Shown one piece after another: positions 61,919-64,000 of a stretch of 64,000 nt of DNA. Made by a program: the position numbers and the translations under genes. Positions within the stretch are counted from its first letter, which is position 1; every line of letters begins with the position of its first letter. The DNA is from Roseivirga sp. UBA6052 (GTDB taxonomy: Bacteria; Bacteroidota; Bacteroidia; Cytophagales; Cyclobacteriaceae). The stretch covers positions 453,820-517,819 of the forward strand of contig DIYO01000004.1 in NCBI GenBank assembly GCA_002427755.1. The letters run 5' to 3'. The notes under the pieces were generated by a model. It was not told the DNA's origin. It searched no databases and worked only from the letters and a program-made list of their open reading frames with translations.

Positions 61919-63913
61919 TTACAAATATCGGATTAATATTATTTCTGCAAAAAGAAAAATAAGGGCTACTAATAAGAAGTGTTTCCAAAGATTTTTGCCT
62001 ATCAAAGTATCATTTACAAATGATCTGGCCTCATTTTCAGACGACAAATCAAGCACTTGAATGTGTGGGTACTGTTCAGCCTCTCTCATCTTCTCTTGTA
62101 TATCCTCGTCAAATTCAGACTCTGACTTAGGCAGATTAAATGACATTACACCTAATGTGTCTTCATCGGCAATCAAATAATATTGACCTAATGAAATTTG
62201 ATCCTTTGGGATTTCAATGAAGATAGAATTATCAATAATTCTTTGATCTGGAATGATTTCTAATTCACTGTTAACGAGCTTATAGATATCATTAGAACTT
62301 TCATTTTTAACAGGATATGATATCGATTCACTATCAGTGAAGTAATACAGTCTATTAGCACTCGATTGACTACCAAATGCGAGCTTATACATGATAGGCA
62401 CAAAAAGTGCATGATTAGCAAAACTTGAATTGTCAGTTGATAAAGAACTTGCCATAAAATAGGTGTTCTCCCCTTCAATTTTAGAAAGAAAAGGTCTACC
62501 GTTTTTAAAATAAAGAAGAGGGAATTCAAAATTTACCAGTCTCCATTGGGTAGAAGCGAATGGCATTTTAAAATTTCCTAGCTCTTCTTCAAAAATCCCT
62601 TCAAAAAATGGATTATTAAAGTCAACAGGATCTAGTTCAATCTGGGCATTATCATCCTCTAAAACATTAATCCCAATTTTAGAGAATTCAGATAGAGACA
62701 TGTCTGTATTCGGAATTACGATAAGTCTACCTTCTCTTTGCAGAAAAGAATTTATCTGGTTTACAAATTGATTTGAAAAGCCCGATAGTTCATTAACAAC
62801 TACTACATTGGCATTATCAAATGAACTATTGTCTAAAGCAGTCACGCTACTTCTAGAAAAATTGAAGAGTTCATTGTCACTAAATAAGGACTGAACAAAC
62901 TGATTTGAGTTACTGGCATACACTTCAAGGATTGATACCGTTTCTAATTCATTTATGCTTAGGTAAAAAGTATTATCAAAGTTTTGATCAGTAGCATCAA
63001 TTTCAATTGAAAGTCTAGAAAAATCTTGAATGGAGTTAGGCAATTCATATACATATCTACTCTCCAAATTATTATCGAATCTGACTTCAGCAGTTCCTAG
63101 AAGCTGGTCATTATTCAAAATTCTTAGGTTTGCATTTCCATTTGACGTATTTGTAGATTTTATATCTATCACCAAATTGTTCGAAAACTCACCTGAGTAG
63201 AAAGTATTTGCGAGATAAACACTATCGATGTAATAGTTGGGCTCACTTATAACCTCTAGTGGAATTAGATAATAATTAGAAGTAGAATCTGAAATAAAAG
63301 AATCAAAACTGTCTACCGCATTAAAGTCTGATATTAAGTAGGTATCGACATTTTGTAACTCAAAGCCACTTTTTCTACCGACAATCTCTTTCCCAAGTCG
63401 ATCTATGCCTACTAAATCAATGGTATTTAATTCATTGATAAGAGCCGTTCTCGACAATCTCGTAGAAATAGAATTATTATACGAATTCTCTAGTAATCGA
63501 AAATCTGTCCCTTCTGGATAGCTCTCAACAATGCCCTTTACAATTGAATATGCATTATCAAAATTTGAACCATCCAAATTTTGCACAGACATGCTAGTGC
63601 TATTATCTAGGTATAATAGTACATCATTTGAGAAATCATCCGAATAAGGTTCATCTTGATAAATAGGCTGAGCGAAAGCTAAGACTATTAACGTCATTGC
63701 TAGAATCCTAAAAAATAAGACCAACAGTTCGATAGGTCTTTTCTTAGAAGTAGATTCTTCTTGAACTTGTTTAAGAAGAGATATATTGGAAAACTCTATC
63801 CTCTTTGCTCTTCTTAAATTGAAAAGATGAACAATGATAGGAATGGCAATTAGGGAAATTCCCCATAACAAATGAGGTGATTGAAAATAAATAACCGCTA
63901 GACTGACTCCCAT
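61919..63913 (-). CDS. BatA/vWA-domain membrane protein
   Basis: 664 residues. Two N-terminal helices form the BatA domain (about 10-30 and 57-80, PIIVHLFNLRRAKRIEFSNI between them). A vWA-like domain begins near 92 with the MIDAS motif D-N-S-T-S (YLDNSTSMSV). A long extracytoplasmic region and a final membrane helix (about 643-662) follow. Related Bat proteins act in stress tolerance; the function here is unknown. It leads a run of at least six minus-strand genes. The sequence from 63914 to the window edge shows no gene. Confidence 0.85.
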   Translation of the reverse strand: MGVSLAVIYFQSPHLLWGISLIAIPIIVHLFNLRRAKRIEFSNISLLKQVQEESTSKKRPIELLVLFFRILAMTLIVLAFAQPIYQDEPYSDDFSNDVLLYLDNSTSMSVQNLDGSNFDNAYSIVKGIVESYPEGTDFRLLENSYNNSISTRLSRTALINELNTIDLVGIDRLGKEIVGRKSGFELQNVDTYLISDFNAVDSFDSFISDSTSNYYLIPLEVISEPNYYIDSVYLANTFYSGEFSNNLVIDIKSTNTSNGNANLRILNNDQLLGTAEVRFDNNLESRYVYELPNSIQDFSRLSIEIDATDQNFDNTFYLSINELETVSILEVYASNSNQFVQSLFSDNELFNFSRSSVTALDNSSFDNANVVVVNELSGFSNQFVNQINSFLQREGRLIVIPNTDMSLSEFSKIGINVLEDDNAQIELDPVDFNNPFFEGIFEEELGNFKMPFASTQWRLVNFEFPLLYFKNGRPFLSKIEGENTYFMASSLSTDNSSFANHALFVPIMYKLAFGSQSSANRLYYFTDSESISYPVKNESSNDIYKLVNSELEIIPDQRIIDNSIFIEIPKDQISLGQYYLIADEDTLGVMSFNLPKSESEFDEDIQEKMREAEQYPHIQVLDLSSENEARSFVNDTLIGKNLWKHFLLVALIFLFAEIILIRYL

Positions 63914-64000
63914 CTTTGAATTTCAATCGGCTATGATACGTAAATAGCTTTATTCTTATACGGTATAACTGAATAAAAAACTAAAGGCTATAAAAAAACC

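Noticed and set aside
1..64000. CRISPR array, prophage, integrative element or insertion sequence
   Set aside because: No repeat-spacer pattern, integrase, transposase or phage structural gene was found; the tRNA-Leu has no flanking integrase or duplicated 3' end.

Overview
The window looks like a chromosomal piece of a marine-type Bacteroidota bacterium, most likely order Cytophagales (Roseivirga/Fulvivirga-like; inferred from gene families, not proven). The support is type IX secretion (T9SS) components and cargo, a PorP/SprF-like protein beside a type B cargo gene, BatA and DUF4199 families, promoter-like boxes of the Bacteroidota form TAnnTTTG, few Shine-Dalgarno sequences, low to moderate G+C, and very compact gene packing. 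No phage, insertion sequence, integrase or CRISPR array was seen, so this is ordinary chromosomal backbone.

Layout. 1-340: 5' part of mraZ, running off the left edge toward an expected dcw cluster, with a phased array of MraZ boxes upstream. 756-2783: polyprenyl diphosphate synthase and an LpxR-like lipid A deacylase (minus). 2831-6700: bioF, a PlsB-like acyltransferase and gpsA (plus), the last two making and acylating glycerol-3-phosphate. 6697-14556: M48 protease, a PorP/SprF-family protein and a divergent 1776-residue type B T9SS cargo protein. 14606-23880: a long minus-strand run of pgk, sua5, a TPR lipoprotein, a BNR-propeller T9SS cargo, Nudix, two small proteins and recQ. 24089-28359: a crotonase, comEC, a GNAT and phoH (minus). 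28447-30238: SAM hydrolase, an ABM-domain protein, tRNA-Leu(CAA) and a DUF1643 protein (plus). 30245-36518: a PorV2/PorU2-like pair (minus).

36777-43008: padR and a PspC/GIN membrane protein under a perfect palindrome, then an ECF sigma factor, a putative anti-sigma protein and two tandem paralogous outer-membrane proteins. 43059-50524: a phenylacetate block. A TetR regulator and paaABCD are on the plus strand. The probable reductase paaE is on the minus strand. egtB and egtD (ergothioneine) lie between paaD and paaE. 50707-52050: purB. 52078-56479: a TolC / MacB-like permease / MacA-like adaptor efflux set with no ATPase gene. 56803-63913: a methyltransferase, two glycosyltransferases, two DUF4199 proteins, a dihydroorotase homologue that has lost its zinc ligands, and a BatA/vWA membrane protein.

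Points most worth attention are the zinc-ligand-less dihydroorotase in a membrane-protein operon, the egt genes inside a split paa locus, a double-domain PaaB, the second-type PorU/PorV pair, palindromic operators set inside Bacteroidota promoters (padR, paa TetR), the MraZ box array, and a RecQ whose fourth zinc ligand is Asp. Several starts were moved downstream because a promoter-like box lies inside the longest open frame. I see no clearly undescribed system; these are unusual variants and arrangements of known families.
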